A stretch of DNA of 64,000 nt from positions 1 to 64,000 of the forward strand of contig JAOWBW010000112.1 of assembly GCA_026119855.1 (NCBI GenBank). Direction: 5' to 3'. A program made the position numbers and the translations under genes. This DNA is from Campanula takesimana. Lineage: Eukaryota; Streptophyta; Magnoliopsida; Asterales; Campanulaceae. This document shows positions 1 to 11,812 of the stretch, piece by piece (position 1 is the stretch's first letter; every line of letters starts with the position of its first letter). The notes beneath the pieces were generated by a model. That model was not told the DNA's origin, ran no database searches, and worked only from the letters and a program-made list of their open reading frames with translations.

Positions 1-626
1 GAACAAAGTACTGGACATGACCCGCTGTATGAGATTTATGTCATGGTCTATGTCGAACATATATCTCATATTAGTTATGTCATTTGAATCCTTAGACATG
101 AGGTTATTATTGTCTTCCACTTGATGAACATTATGTTTGTCATATTCAAACGCTACCTTTAACCGGGAAGTTATAAAGGGTATGATTGGCATAATCGGAT
201 TCACGTAGGGAGAATAATAAGTAAATGGATTTGTCCCTCTTCGGAGAGATGTCAAGATTGGGCCTCTCGTAGGATGGTGTTGATGAAATGTTCGGCCGGA
301 CTCAAATGAATTGATTGATCAATGGCATTTGGATTATCAACATTTCGGAATCGAGAAAGTATTGAACAAAACAAGTTGACCGTTTGACATGACTTGTGTT
401 CAATGACATCGTGTACAAAGGGATTATGACATATTCTAAAGGAATGCGAACTTGTATCTAGTTATACTATTTGGGTAAGTATGACGGTTTGCTAGAACCT
501 AATCATATCTTATGGTTTCATGTTGAACTCATTGCCAACTTAGTATAATCCTAGAGGGTCACACACAATAGACGAATCCTTAAAAGGGCTAAATTGGAAT
601 TTTGGAATTCTGGACATTCTGGGAAG

Positions 627-736
627 TGGGCGACCGCACAGTGTGGACTGGGCGGCCGCACAGTTAGCTCAGATTTGTACAGTTTTTTTTCAGATAAATG
701 TGCGACCGCACAGTGTATTCTGGGCGGCCGCACAGT
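627..736 (+). repeat. CG-NN-CG palindrome cassette in U3 of element 1, arm type (a)
   Basis: Four units: GGGCGACCGCACAG, GGGCGGCCGCACAG, GTGCGACCGCACAG and GGGCGGCCGCACAG, separated by unrelated linkers. The third is a palindrome, GTGCG-AC-CGCAC. The cluster ends about 80 bp upstream of the TATA box. Confidence 0.85.
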
Positions 737-814
737 ACTGTCGGCTGGCACTTTCCTAATTCGATTTGGAATGTCTTTTGACACAAGATTCCTATTTGGA
801 ATAGGTCTTGCTTG

Positions 815-823
815 TGTATAAAA
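815..823 (+). promoter_or_regulatory. TATA box of element 1 5' LTR
   Basis: GTATAAAAG, in the same place as GTATAAAAGG at 7831-7840 in the 3' LTR. Transcription would start about 30 bp downstream. Confidence 0.7.
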
Positions 824-1276
824 GATGAGTTCGGCCAGAACTTCAGCGATAGCCTTTTGTGAGTCTCCAAAGAGTTTGAGAGAGATTTTACTTGTTCTAA
901 GACATCCTTGGTCAAAGAACAAAAATAATACACAAGAGAGAAAATTCCATATAGTTCAAATTCATTGTGAAAACGTGTTTCACAATTTGGTCTAGCAACC
1001 AAGATCAAAGAAGTTCCTTTGATATTCGTTCGAAGTGTGGAAACCGCTAGAGGGTGAAAATCATCATCTTCAAAGTTCGTGTTCAAGCTTTGTGATCGTG
1101 ATCAAGTCTTCAAATCTCCACCAAAGACCAAGAGAATTTAATAGCCATCAAGGGTTAGTTTTATCCTATATTCATGTTTTGTATTTGATTTAATCATATG
1201 AACGGATCTATGGGCTTTGGGTTTCAAAATTTTAAATGCTAAATTCCGCTGCGCATGTTACCACGAAACCCAACAG

Positions 1277-1297
1277 TGGTATCAGAGCCCCGTTCAT
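1277..1297 (+). other. Primer-binding site (initiator tRNA-Met)
   Basis: TGGTATCAGAGC starts one base after the LTR end. This is the usual plant LTR-element sequence complementary to the 3' end of initiator methionine tRNA. The same site occurs in elements 2 and 3 and in the gypsy element at 55306. Confidence 0.9.
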
Positions 1298-1576
1298 GTT
1301 GATTATTTCAATACCTAGATCATGTTATGTGTATATAAATTGTTTATGTGCCTTGCATGATGTGAATATTGGAATATGACGTTTATGTGTATGTGATTTT
1401 ATGTGGTTTATTGTTTTGCAACTTTAATCGCACGATTCAATCGTAATAAATAAATTATGATGGATTCAGAATTGTTGATTATTAATTTTTGATTGGATCA
1501 AAGTTTTAATAATCGGGGAAAAACGATTTTGAGACAAAATTTTCGAACTTGAAAATTCTGCACCTTCTGATGGCCA

Positions 1577-1637
1577 TGGCCGACCGCACATTTTTTTTTT
1601 GGGCGGGCGACGCACAGATCTTTTGGGCGGCCGCACA
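1577..1637 (+). repeat. CG palindrome cassette in the leader of element 1, arm type (a)
   Basis: GGCCGACCGCACA, GGGCGGGCGACGCACAG and GGGCGGCCGCACA. It has the same arm type as this element's U3 cassette but lies after the primer-binding site, so it is inside the transcript. Confidence 0.75.
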
Positions 1638-2374
1638 AAGGGATCAGAAGATCTGATTTTGGTCAAAAACAGAATCTGGAATTTTTCGAAAAAATTCAAC
1701 AAAACCAGTAACAGAACCAGTCCAGACTTGCTGATCTGGAATGGGTAGTTGGTTTGTGTGTGGATTTTGGGGTTTGATTTTCCTATTTGTTTTAGTCTTG
1801 TGATTCTAAGATTGGTTCAAGGTTTGGATGGCTAATCTGCGTTCATCGAGATTGTGTTTCCCAAACTTGATCGCAATCAAAGTTTCAAAGATAAAACGAA
1901 GTTAGAATTATGAAGAGTTCATAATTGCTAAAATTGAGAAACAAAGTTCTTGATTCAATGATTGGAGATCCATGTGGAATTGTGAATGCAATTGGCCTAC
2001 GTTCATCGAGACCATCTATTGCTTAGTTTCGGCCACATGGACTACTTTCTTGGTTTCTTGAATTAGTGCGGGATTGTGGTTGCCTAATGGCTTAGTTCGA
2101 CCTCACTTCTTGTTGTCTTGATTTGGAGATAATAACCAAAGTTGAAATAGTCTCTCATCCTCATAATATAGAGAAACTAATGACACATAAATATCATGCT
2201 TAAATTAATGGAGATTAATTTAGTGGCTAAACTTGATGTGTAACATGTTTATATTATGTGCTCATAAATGTGTTATATGCTATATGTGATGAACCTTCAA
2301 ATAAAGTTTTAAGTCCTTCTTTGCCATGCCATGATTAAAAACACTTGTTTATGCATGGGTAATCTTGATGTGGG

Positions 2375-2672
2375 TTCGCCTTCCGCGAGGTGCATTAATC
2401 TTATTCATGTATGAGCAAGATGAGGTTCATTAATTTAATGGGGCTTGCCTCCGCAAGGTGCATTAAATTGAATGGTCTCTATGCGTTTAAAATGGTTGGA
2501 CTTAATTAGGCGTCAAAACAGTTTTGGGCCTAGGCAAAAATGAGATTAAACATGCTTTTTGAAATTGGATTTCTCAAATAATCTCATAAAGGATCTAAGA
2601 ATCATATGGGATATGATTGACATGATTGTCTACCTAATTAATTTATTTTTTGAGCGGTCCACCTCCGTGGAC
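2375..2672 (+). promoter_or_regulatory. Three leader hairpins with CTCC-type loops (element 1)
   Basis: TCGC-CTTCC-GCGA (2375-2389), CTTGC-CTCC-GCAAG (2444-2457) and GTCCAC-CTCC-GTGGAC (2657-2672). Elements 2 and 3 have matching hairpins with different but still paired stems and a CAAA loop instead. I infer a structured RNA element; its role is unknown. Confidence 0.6.
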
Positions 2673-2841
2673 TCAAAAGTTAAATTAAAGTTGGATCTTA
2701 GCCCAATTAAGTTATATTATACATTGATGTATATGAAGGTTATATAATTTAGTGGGAGTATTTTGTTTGAAAATACATTATTTATCTCTTTAATGAAAAC
2801 CGGTACTTATTAAATTTTGGAAATTTTGCATTTTGTAGATA

Positions 2842-5800
2842 ATGACTAATAACACTCAATCAATGTCGTTGCGATCGATCCTTGAGAAGGATAAGCTCGA
2901 AGAGAATGGTACCAACTTTATGGATTGGATCCGTAGCATAAGAATCGTTCTTAGGCAAGAAGATAAGTTGTACATTCTCGATGGGCCTCTCCCCGCTGAA
3001 CCACCGCCTACTGCCCCTAGGGTAGAAAGAGACAATTACAAGAAACATCGTAATGATTCTAGAGATGTAAGTTGTCTCATGCTTGCTGCTATGTGTTCAA
3101 AACTCCAACAAAGTTTGGAACATTTGGAAGCCTATGAGATAGGCGTGGAGTTGAGAACCATGTTTCAAGAGCAAGCTAGGCAAGAGAGGTACAAGACCAT
3201 TGTTGCATTCACTACTTGTAAAATGAATGAAGGGAAACAAGTGAGTCCTCACTTTCTTAAAATGAAAGGTTATGTAGAGCACCTTGAGAAACTTGGCTAT
3301 CCAATCCCATTGGAGCTAGCCACGGATCTCATTCTTAATTCATTGCCTAAAAGTTATAATCAGTTTGTAATGAATATAACATGCATGGAATGGATAAGAA
3401 TCTCTCTGAGTTGCATGGGATGCTCAAAACTGCAGAGATGAAAATTGTGGAGAAAGGTTCTCCCGTGCTCTTGGTTCATGATGGGAAGAAGGCTAATGCC
3501 AAAGGAAAGGGTAAGAAAGTTATCAAACCCAAATAAGAAAGGCAAAGGTTGCCAAGGCTTCTGAGGCAAAACCCGATTCACAAAAGGATGCAATCTGTTT
3601 CCATTGTCAAGAAATTGGTCATTGGAAACGTAATTGCAAGGCTTTCTTGGAAGAGCAAAAGAAGAAGAAGAGCAGCAAGGCTGCGTCGACTTCAGGTATC
3701 TATATGATAGATATTCTCCTTTCTACCACTGATTCTTGGGTATTGGATACCGGATGTGGTTCTCACATTTGTCTAAATGTGCAGGGACTAAAGAATAGGA
3801 GACTGCTTAAAGAAGGTGAAGTAGATCTACGTGTGGGGAATGGAGCAAGAGTTGCTGCATTAGCTGTAGGGACTTATGAAGTCACTTTACCTTCCGGATT
3901 AATTCTTGTTTTGAACAATTGTTATTATGTTCCAGATTTATGCAGAAATATTATTTCAATTTCTTGTTTGGATAATGAAGGTTTTAAGTTTCTTATTGAG
4001 AATAAGAAATTTTCTATTTATTTAAATGATGTGCTTTATGGTATTGTTAATTCATTTAATGACCTTTATATCTTGGATGTCAAGAATGAAAATAATGACA
4101 ATGTCTATCATGTAAATAAGAAATCTAAACCTAATGATGTAAATCATACCTATTTATGGCATTGCCGTCTTGGTCATATTAATGAGAAGCGTATCTCAAA
4201 ACTCCATGGGGACGGACTTTTAGGTTCATGTGACCTCGAGTCATATGATACTTGTGAGTCGTGTCTTCTTGAAAAATGACTAAGACACCTTTTACCAAGT
4301 TGGGTGAAAGGGCAAGCGACTTATTGGGGTTGATACATTCCGATGTATGCGGACCATTAAGTAGCAATGCTAGGGGAGGATTTCAATACTTCATAACCTT
4401 CACTGATGATTATAGTAGATTTGGGTATGTTTACCTAATGAAACATAAAGTGAAGCATTTGAGATATTTAGAATATTTCAAAATGAAGTAGAAAAACAAC
4501 TTGGCAAAAGTATAAAAGCACTTCGATCAGATCGAGGTGGAGAATACTTAAGTCAAGAATTTGATGATCATAAAGAATTGTGGAATAGTTTCACAATTGA
4601 CTCCACCTGGAACACCACAATGGAATGGTGTGTCCGAGAGGAGGAATCGGACTTTGTTAGACATAGTTCGATCAATGATGAGTCAAGTTGATCTTCCAAT
4701 ATCCTTTTGGGGTTACGCCCTAGAAACCGCTGCTTTCACACTAAATCGTGTTCCAACTAAATCGGTTCAAAAGACTCCATATGAGATGTGGAGCGGAAGA
4801 GGCCTTGTCTATCTTTCATGAAGATTTGGGGTTGTGAAGCTTTTGTCAAAAGACTTGTCTCAGACAAACTTGCACACAAATCTGATAAATGTAATTTCGT
4901 GGGATATCATAAGGAAACTAGAGGATATTACTTTTACAACCGCGAGGACAACAAAGTGTTTGTTGCCCGAACTGGTGTCTTTCTAGAGAAAGAGTTTCTC
5001 TCCAAAGAAATCAGTGGGAGTAAAATAAATCTTGAAGAAATTCAAGACCCAGAAAATAACATTGAACCAATAGTGGAACAAGAACAAGAACCACAAAGAG
5101 TTGTGGAACCTGTTCAAAATACACAAGTAACTCGCAGATCTAGTAGGTTACGATCCGAGCCCGAGAGATATGGATATTCTCGTAACGGATACTAATGACG
5201 TAGAAATCATTGAGAATGATGAACGTCAACCTACCAAGAGGCGATGTCTTCTCCTGATTCGGATAAGTGGCTTGGAGCCATGGAATCCGAATTGCAATTC
5301 ATGCAAGACAATCAAGTTTGGAATTTGATTGATGCACCCGAAGGTGTAAAAACCATAGGATGCAAATGGGTCTTCAAGAAGAAGACTGACATGGACGGGA
5401 AGGTGCATACTTACAAAGCTAGACTTGTAGCGAAAGGTTATAGGCAAGTTCATGGTATTGACTATGATGAGACCTTTTCACCCGTAGCAATGATCAAGTC
5501 TATAAGAATTTTGCTTGCCATTGCCGCATATCATGACTATGAAATATGGAAGATGGACGTCAAAACTGCTTTCCTGAATGGAAAACTCCAAGAGGATGTG
5601 TATATGACACAACCAGAAGGTTTTGAACAAGATTCTAAGGTATGCAAGTTGCAGAGATCCATCTATGGATTGAAGCAAGCTTCTAGGAGTTGGAATCTCC
5701 GTTTGATGAATCGGTCAAAGAGTTTGGTTTCATCAAGAACGAAGATGAGCCTTGTGTATACAAGAAGATTAGTGGGAGCATAGTGCTATTCCTTATTTAT

Positions 5801-6792
5801 ACGTGGATGACATATTGCTCATTGGAAACGACATTCCTACACTTCAGCCTGTGAAGACTTGGTTAAGAAAGTGCTTCGCAATGAAAGATATGGGTGAAGC
5901 CGCATATATACTTGGCATTAAGATCTATAGAGATAGATCAAGGAGGCTACTTGGTTTAAGCCAAAGTACATACATTGACAAGGTCATTAGAAGATTCCGT
6001 GTAGAAAATTCTAAGAGAGGAACCTTGCCCGTGTTACATGGAGTTTCTCTAAGCAAGACTCAATGTCCTAAGACAAACGATGAGCGTGAGAAAATGAATG
6101 ATGTTCCATATGCTTCGGCAATTGGGTCCATCATGTATGCCATGATTTGTACAAGGCCGGATGTATCTTATGCTTTGAGCATGACAAGTAGATACCAATC
6201 CGACCCTCGCAAAAATCACTGGATAGCTGTAAAAGCGATTCTTAAGTACTTGAGAAGAACTAAAGACTCATTTTTGGTCTATGGAGGAATGGAAGATGAT
6301 CTCGTTGTAAATGCTTACACGGATGCAAGCTTCCAAACCGACAAAGATGATAGCCGATCGCAATCGGGTTTTGTGTTTATGTTAAATGGTGGAGCTGTAA
6401 GCTGGAAGAGTTCCAAGCAAAGTACAACCGCTGATTCTACAACAGAAGCTGAGTATATTGCTGCATCGGATGCTGCAAAGGAAGCTGTTTGGATTAAGAA
6501 GTTCATAACTGAACTTGAAGTGGTTCCTAGTATTGCTAATCTAATAGACCTTTATTGCGACAATAATGGTGCTATTGCTCAAGCAAAGGAACCAAGAGCA
6601 CATCAGAAATCCAAACACATACTTAGGCGTTTTCATATCATTCGAGAGATCGTTGATAGGGGAGACGTAAATATATGCAGAGTACCTACTGATGACAATG
6701 TTGCGGACCCGCTGACAAAGGGACTTCCACAAGCTAAACATGATGGTCATGTTAGGTCCATGGGTATTAGATACATGGGAGATTGGGCCTAG
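2842..6792 (+). pseudogene. copia gag-pol polyprotein, frameshifted
   Basis: In intact elements this is a single polyprotein giving capsid, protease, integrase, reverse transcriptase and RNase H. Gag starts at 2842 (MTNNTQSMSLRSILEKDK). A one-base loss near 3372 breaks the frame relative to element 3. A CCHC knuckle (CFHCQEIGHWKRNC) lies near 3597-3640. The protease site WVLDTGCGSH is near 3738, the GAG-pre-integrase stretch YLWHCRLGH near 4150, and the integrase motifs DDYSRFGYVY and LRSDRGGEY follow. A lost base at about 4274 makes a stop after CLLEK. Reverse transcriptase (GCKWVFKKKTDMDG, MDVKTAFLNG, YVDDILL) spans about 5240-5860 in two or more frames. RNase H (STTEAEYIAASDAAKEA, DPLTKGLPQAKHDG) is intact in 5803-6792. 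The stop overlaps the start of the polypurine tract. Confidence 0.9.
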
Positions 6793-6806
6793 GGCAAGTG
6801 GGAGAT
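6793..6806 (+). other. Polypurine tract of element 1
   Basis: GGCAAGTGGGAGAT lies directly before the 3' LTR start TGTTGATAGTGG. It primes plus-strand DNA synthesis. The same tract is found before 34504 and, on the minus strand, next to 46008 and 58387. Confidence 0.85.
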
Positions 6807-8295
6807 TGTTGATAGTGGTGCCCTAGGCACGTTTAATAAACGTTGTAATTGTTATCATTTATTTCATATCAATAAAGATATGTTTTGGTTATTATTATTG
6901 TTCATGTTTACTTATAATAATCTCCGTCCCTAGTACTTGTTAAGCACTAGTATAAAGGCTAAATGATCATGGGATGATCATGTTAGATTTATGGGTACTT
7001 GTTTGGAACAAAGTACTGGACATGACCCGCTGTATGAGATTTATGTCATGGTCTATGTCGAACATATATCTCATATTAGTTATGTCATTTGAATCCTTAG
7101 ACATGAAGTTATTATAGTCTTCCACTTGATGAACATTATGTTTGACATATTCAAACGCTACCTTTAACCGGGAAGTTATAAAGGGTATGATTGGCATAAT
7201 CGGATTCACGTAGGGAAGAATAATAAGCTAAATGGATTTGTCCCTCTTCGGAGAGATGCCAAGCTTGGGCCTCTCGTAGGAATGGTGTTGATGAAATGTT
7301 CGGCCGGACTCAAATGAATTGATTGGATCAATGGCATTTGGATTATCAACATATTCGGAATCGAGAAAGTATAGAACAAAACAAGTTGACTGTTTGACCA
7401 TGACTTGTGTTCAATGACATCGTGGACAAAGGGATTATGACATATTCTAAAGGAATGCGAACTTGTATCTAGTTATACTATTTGGGTAGGTATGACGGTT
7501 TGCTAGAACCTAATCATATCTTATGGTTTCATGTTTGAACTCATTGACAACTTAGTATAATCCTAGAGGGTCACACACAATAGAACGAATCCTTAAAAGG
7601 GCTAAATTGTAATTTTAGAAATTTTGGACATTCTGGGGAAGTGGGCGACCGCACAGTGTGGACTGGGCGGCCGCACAGTTAGCTCAGATTTGTACCAGTT
7701 TGATTCAGATAAATGTGCGACCGCATAGTGTATTCGGGGCGGCCGCACAGTACTGTCGGCTGGCACTTTCCTAATTCGATTTGGAATGTCTTTTGACACA
7801 AGATTCCTATTTGGAATAGGTCTTGCTTGTGTATAAAAGGATGAGTTCGGCCAGAACTTCAGCGATAGCCTTTTGTGAGTCTCCAAAGAGTTTGAGAGAG
7901 ATTTTACTTTGTTCTAAGACATCCTTGGTCAAAGAACAAAAATAATACACAAGAGAGAAAATTCCATATAGTTCAAATTCATTGTGAAAACGTGTTTCAC
8001 AATTTGGTCTAGCAACCAAGATCAAAGAAGTTCCTTTGATATTCGTTCGAAGTGTGGATACCGCTAGAGGGTGAAAACCATCATCTTCAAAGTTCGTGTT
8101 CAAGCTTTGTGATCGTGATCAAGTCTTCAAATCTCCACCAAAGACCAAGAGAAAATTTAATAGCCATCAAGGGTTAGTTTTATCCTATATTCATGTTATT
8201 GTATTTGATTTAATCATATGAACGGATCTATGGGCTTTGGGTTTCAAAATTTTAAATGCTAAATTCCGCTGCGCATGTTACCACGAAACCCAACA
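6807..8295 (+). repeat. 3' LTR of copia element 1
   Basis: A 1489-bp LTR, TGTTGATAG...CCCAACA. The CG cassette is at 7641-7751, the TATA box at 7831-7840 and the GGTTAGT motif near 8172. It differs from the 5' copy by small indels and substitutions, so the insertion is not very recent. Confidence 0.93.
7641..7751 (+). repeat. CG-NN-CG palindrome cassette, arm type (a), 3' LTR of element 1
   Basis: The same four units as at 627-736; one has CGCATAG instead of CGCACAG. The cluster ends 80 bp before the TATA box at 7831. Confidence 0.85.
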
Positions 8296-9146
8296 CATTC
8301 CACAAAAGGACGAAGACCCCAAGAAGGAGGACACCACTCAATATCGACGGTCACCCTAGAGGCAAAGAATTTCTTCCAATCATCTTCAGATAAATCCCGG
8401 ATCAACAACTTCCTCCTATGAACAGCAAAAGGAGACAAATCACCATCCGGGGAGTAAATCTTGAAGTGTTCCCGGAGCCATATGGTCAAGAGCAAAGGCC
8501 TTCCCCGACACATCTTGCCCATCCTATGTAACTCATCAAGGCCGTGCAACGTCTCCCCTACGATAAGAGGGATTATACTAAATTGTTGCTCCTTGGCTTG
8601 CAAAATAATCTCAGCCAAATGCGCATCCGCAGTCCCGAAGGGTGCAACAAACAGTACTTCACTAAAGAGACAAGCGGCCATGGCATTCCTCTTGAAAGAT
8701 TGAACAACCGGATCCTCCGAGTGTAAACTGAAGAACATCGGCAACTCAGTTATGTCGACCACAATACCGTGCAACATCTTCCTCACGTCCTCAACAGGGA
8801 GATTCAGTAACTCAACCCAAGAGTCAATGGCACCACGGTGATATTTAGGGACAGCAACCCGACCGGCCAAAGGCATGCCGAGGATGGCCCCGAAATCATC
8901 AACAGTCGGCACCATTTCATTAGCCGAAAAGTTGAAGGTATGGCTGTCACAATCCCAGAAAGCCGCGGCAGCTCTCAACAAATTCCAATCCGGCCTCAAC
9001 GTCGGCAAAGTGAAAAGAATCCGGAACCCGAAGTCTTTGATGAAAGCTTTCTTGGGATGGGTCTTGAAAGAATACACAAAAGTGCCCAAGTCCTTTTCAT
9101 ACTCACTAACAACCTTGGCATCAAGGGCAAAAGATTTGGAAGCCAT
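8296..9146 (-). pseudogene. DUF7745-like plant mobile-domain protein, cut by element 1
   Basis: The open frame starts at ATG 9146 (MASKSFALDAKVVSEYEKDL) and gives about 283 residues before the copia LTR begins at 8295; the last residues of the open frame (VGFRGNMRSGI) are LTR sequence. The segments LRAAAAFWDCDSHTFNFSAN and VPTVDDFGAILGMPL resemble the core of DUF7745-type plant proteins, a group related to plant mobile domains and often carried by transposons. The function is unknown. It lies antisense upstream of a minisatellite and a Tat-like LTR, so it may be the extra antisense ORF known from some Tat-lineage elements (inference). The C-terminal part is missing from the window. Confidence 0.6.
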
Positions 9147-9236
9147 GGAAAATGTCGATCACAAGCAAAGTTAAGCAATAATATGATGTTTAAGAATGGC
9201 AGAAAGGAGCTGTGAGAATCAAGTGGTCGAACAGAA

Positions 9237-9257
9237 GATGATATTATAGCTGTTGGG
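9237..9257 (-). promoter_or_regulatory. Possible TATA box for the antisense DUF7745-like ORF
   Basis: On the minus strand GCTATAATATC lies about 95 bp upstream of ATG 9146. A GC-rich palindrome cluster lies about 55 bp further upstream (9304-9375). This repeats the cassette-TATA arrangement of the LTRs. The evidence is positional only. Confidence 0.35.
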
Positions 9258-9303
9258 GGCTCTTTTGGTCAGCAAATGTCAAGCCCAGAATTCCGCCTCC
9301 CAG

Positions 9304-9375
9304 ACGCGCGCGCCACCCGCCAGCAGTATGAAATGCGCACGCGTCCTAATCCTACATAGGAAAGCGCGCGCCTCC
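9304..9375. repeat. CG palindrome cluster, arm type (e), upstream of the antisense ORF
   Basis: GACGCGCGCGCC, GCGCACGCGTCC and AAGCGCGCGCCTCC. The GCGCGCGCC words recur in the Tat-like LTR at 12181-12249. Confidence 0.6.
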
Positions 9376-9726
9376 CAAGTCTAAATCACTCCAAGAAAAG
9401 GCCTTGTCAGAGATCTTCAGCTTAAATCAAGGCACAGCCCCTGTCCTCGGACACCCAGTTGGGCACACATTCTTCTGGTCCGCCCTTAAGGCATGTCAAA
9501 AAATTGAAAGTAGGATAAAAACTCCCACTCAAAAGTAGGCCCTCCTCCCACGGATTCCGAACTCCCTAAGTTCTGTCACGGGTGCCACACCCCCCTCAAG
9601 AGTCAATCTCAACATTTCATCCCCAGCAGGAACATTTTTCTGGTCGCGGCCAACTGTGCCCGCACCCCACAATTCAAAAAGTCAAGTGTGACTCCAAGTG
9701 GCACGAGACTTCAAAGCAATATTTAA
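9376..9726. other. Spacer with no gene seen
   Basis: About 350 bp of moderately GC-rich sequence between the CG cluster and the minisatellite, probably part of the same element. I see no coding pattern. Confidence 0.5.
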
Positions 9727-11812
9727 TCAACGGATTTCACTAACGGATTCGTCCTCAAAGGTTCACTAACGGCCTCATCAACGGATTCACTAACGGATTC
9801 GTCAACAAGGGTTCACCAACGGACTCATCCAAGGGATTCACTAACGGATTCATCAAAAGGGTTCACTAACGGATTCGTCAACAAGGGTTCACCAACGGAC
9901 ACATCCAAGGGATTCACTAACGGATTCAGTAACGTATTCGTCAACAAGAGTTCACCAACGGACTCACCCAAGGGATTCACTAACGGATTCATCAAACGGA
10001 TTCACCAACAGATTCGTCAACAAGGGTTCACCAACGGACTCATCCAAGGGATTCACTAACGGATTCATCAAACGGAATCACTAACGGATTCGCCAACAAG
10101 GGTTCACCAACGGACTCATCCAAGGGATTCACTAACGGATTCATCAAACGGATTCACTAACGGATTCGTCAACAAGGGTTCACCAACGGACTCATCCAAG
10201 GGATTTACTAACGGATTCATCAAACGGATTCACTAACGGATTCGTCAACAAGGGTTCACCAACAGACTCATCCAAGGGATTCACTAACGGATTCATCGAA
10301 CGGATTCACTAACGGATTCGTCAACAAGGGTTCACCAACGGACTCATCCAAGGGATTCACTAACGGATTCATCAAACGGATTCACTAACGGATTCGTCAA
10401 CAAGGGTTCACCAACGGACTCATCCAAGGGATTCACTAACGGATTCATCAAACGGATTCACTAACGGATTCGTCAACAAGGGTTCACCAACGGACTCATC
10501 CAAGGGATTCACTAACGGATTCGTCAACAAGGGTTCACCAACGGACTCATCCAAGGGATTCACTAACGGATTCATCAAAAGATTCACTAACGGATTCATC
10601 AAACGGATTCACTAACGGATTCGTCAACAAGAGTTCACCAACGGACTCATCCAAGGGATTCACTAACGGATTCATCAAACGGATTCACTAACGGATTCGT
10701 CAACAAGGGTTCACCAACGGACTCATCCAAGGGATTCACTAACGGATTCATCAAACGGATTCACTAACGGATTCGTCAACAAGGGTTCACCAATGGACTC
10801 ATCCAAGGGATTCACTAACGGATTCATCAAACGGATTCACTAACGGATTCGTCAACAAGGGTTCACCAACGGACTCATCCAAGGGATTCACTAACGGATT
10901 CGTCAACAAGGGTTCACCAACGGACTCATCCAAGGGATTCACTAACGGATTCATCAAAAGATTCACTAACGGATTCATCAAACGGATTCACTAACGGATT
11001 CGTCAACAAGAGTTCACCAACGGACTCATCCAAGGGATTCACTAACGGATTCATCAAACGGATTCACTAACGGATTCGTCAACAAGGGTTCACCAACGGA
11101 CTCATCCAAGGGATTCACTAACGGATTCATCAAACGGATTCACTAACGGATTCGTCAACAAGGGTTCACCAACGGACTCATCCAAGGGATTCACTAACGG
11201 ATTCATCAAACGGATTCACTAACGGATTCGTCAACAAGGGTTCACCAACGGACTCATCCAAGGGATTCACTAACGGATTCATCAAACGGATTCACCAACG
11301 GATTCGTCAACAAGGGTTCACCAACGGACTCATCCAAGGGATTCACTAACGGATTCATCAAACGGATTCACTAACGGATTCGTCAACAAGGGTTCACCAA
11401 CGGACTCATCCAAGGGATTCACTAACGGATTCATCAAACGGATTCACTAACGGATTCGTCAACAAAGGTTCACCAACGTACTCATCCAAGGGATTCACTA
11501 ACGGATTCGTCAACAAGGGTTCACCAACGGACTCATCCAAGGGATTCACTAACGGATTCGTCAACAAGGGTTCGCCGTCAAGGGATTTGCTAACGGATTC
11601 GTCAACAAGGGTTCACCAACGGACTCATCCAAGGGATTCACTAACGGATTCATCAAACGGATTCACTAATGGATTCGTCAACAAGGGTTCACCAACGGAC
11701 TCATCCAAGGGATTCACTAACGGATTCGTCAACAAGGGTTCACCAACGGACTCATCCAAGGGATTCACTAACGGATTCATCAAAAGGTTCACTAACGGCC
11801 TCATTCAAAACA
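9727..11812. repeat. Minisatellite, 76-bp unit built of three ~25-bp subunits
   Basis: Roughly 27 tandem units. The 76-bp unit is three related subunits: GGATTCACTAACGGATTCAT + CAAAC (25), GGATTCACTAACGGATTCGT + CAACAAG (27) and GGTTCACCAACGGACTCATC + CAAG (24). Some units lack the first subunit and are 51 bp. A higher-order repeat of 379 bp is visible: 10420-10602 reappears base for base at 10799-10981, including the rare ATCAAAAGATTC variant. Tandem repeats like this are common in the 3' untranslated part of Tat-lineage gypsy elements. Its long open frames (for example 11587-11967) are repeat artefacts. Confidence 0.93.

Larger units (their letters stand above)
1..1275 (+). repeat. 5' LTR of copia element 1 (left-truncated by the window)
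   Basis: Nearly the same sequence as 7006-8295. It ends ...CCCAACA, directly followed by the primer-binding site. It holds a CG-rich palindrome cassette (627-736) and a TATA box (TATAAAAG, about 816-823). Near its end a GGTTAGT motif (GT at 1154) is shared by the related LTRs in the window and may be a splice donor. Confidence 0.95.
1298..2841 (+). other. Untranslated leader of element 1
   Basis: About 1.5 kb without a credible gene between the primer-binding site and gag. It contains a CG palindrome cluster (1577-1637), three short hairpins (2375-2389, 2444-2457, 2657-2672) and, just before the gag ATG, TTTTGTAG, which looks like a 3' splice site. The leaders of elements 2 and 3 share the layout. 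Confidence 0.75.
1..8295 (+). mobile_element. Ty1/copia LTR retrotransposon, element 1 (5' end outside window)
   Basis: The element has the order 5' LTR, primer-binding site, long leader, gag, protease, integrase, reverse transcriptase, RNase H, polypurine tract, 3' LTR. Integrase precedes reverse transcriptase, which is the copia order. Window base 1 matches base 7006 of the 3' LTR, so about 199 bp of the 5' LTR lie outside. The reading frame is broken several times, so this copy is not autonomous. The 3' LTR cuts into an antisense DUF7745-like ORF at 8295. The right target-site duplication would be CATTC (8296-8300); the left one is not in the window. Confidence 0.95.

Noticed and set aside
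551..1086. Overlapping ORFs in the copia LTR, such as VRPPSPHCAVAHFPE-like proteins on the minus strand
   Set aside because: They translate the CG cassette and U3. They recur in every LTR copy with frameshifts and have no start context or family.
8995..9215. Plus-strand ORFs across the DUF7745-like gene (8461-9215)
   Set aside because: Shadow frames of the minus-strand gene; they show no conserved motif.
9727..11812. Minisatellite as a CRISPR array
   Set aside because: Units are contiguous with no unique spacers, no cas genes are near, and this is plant DNA.
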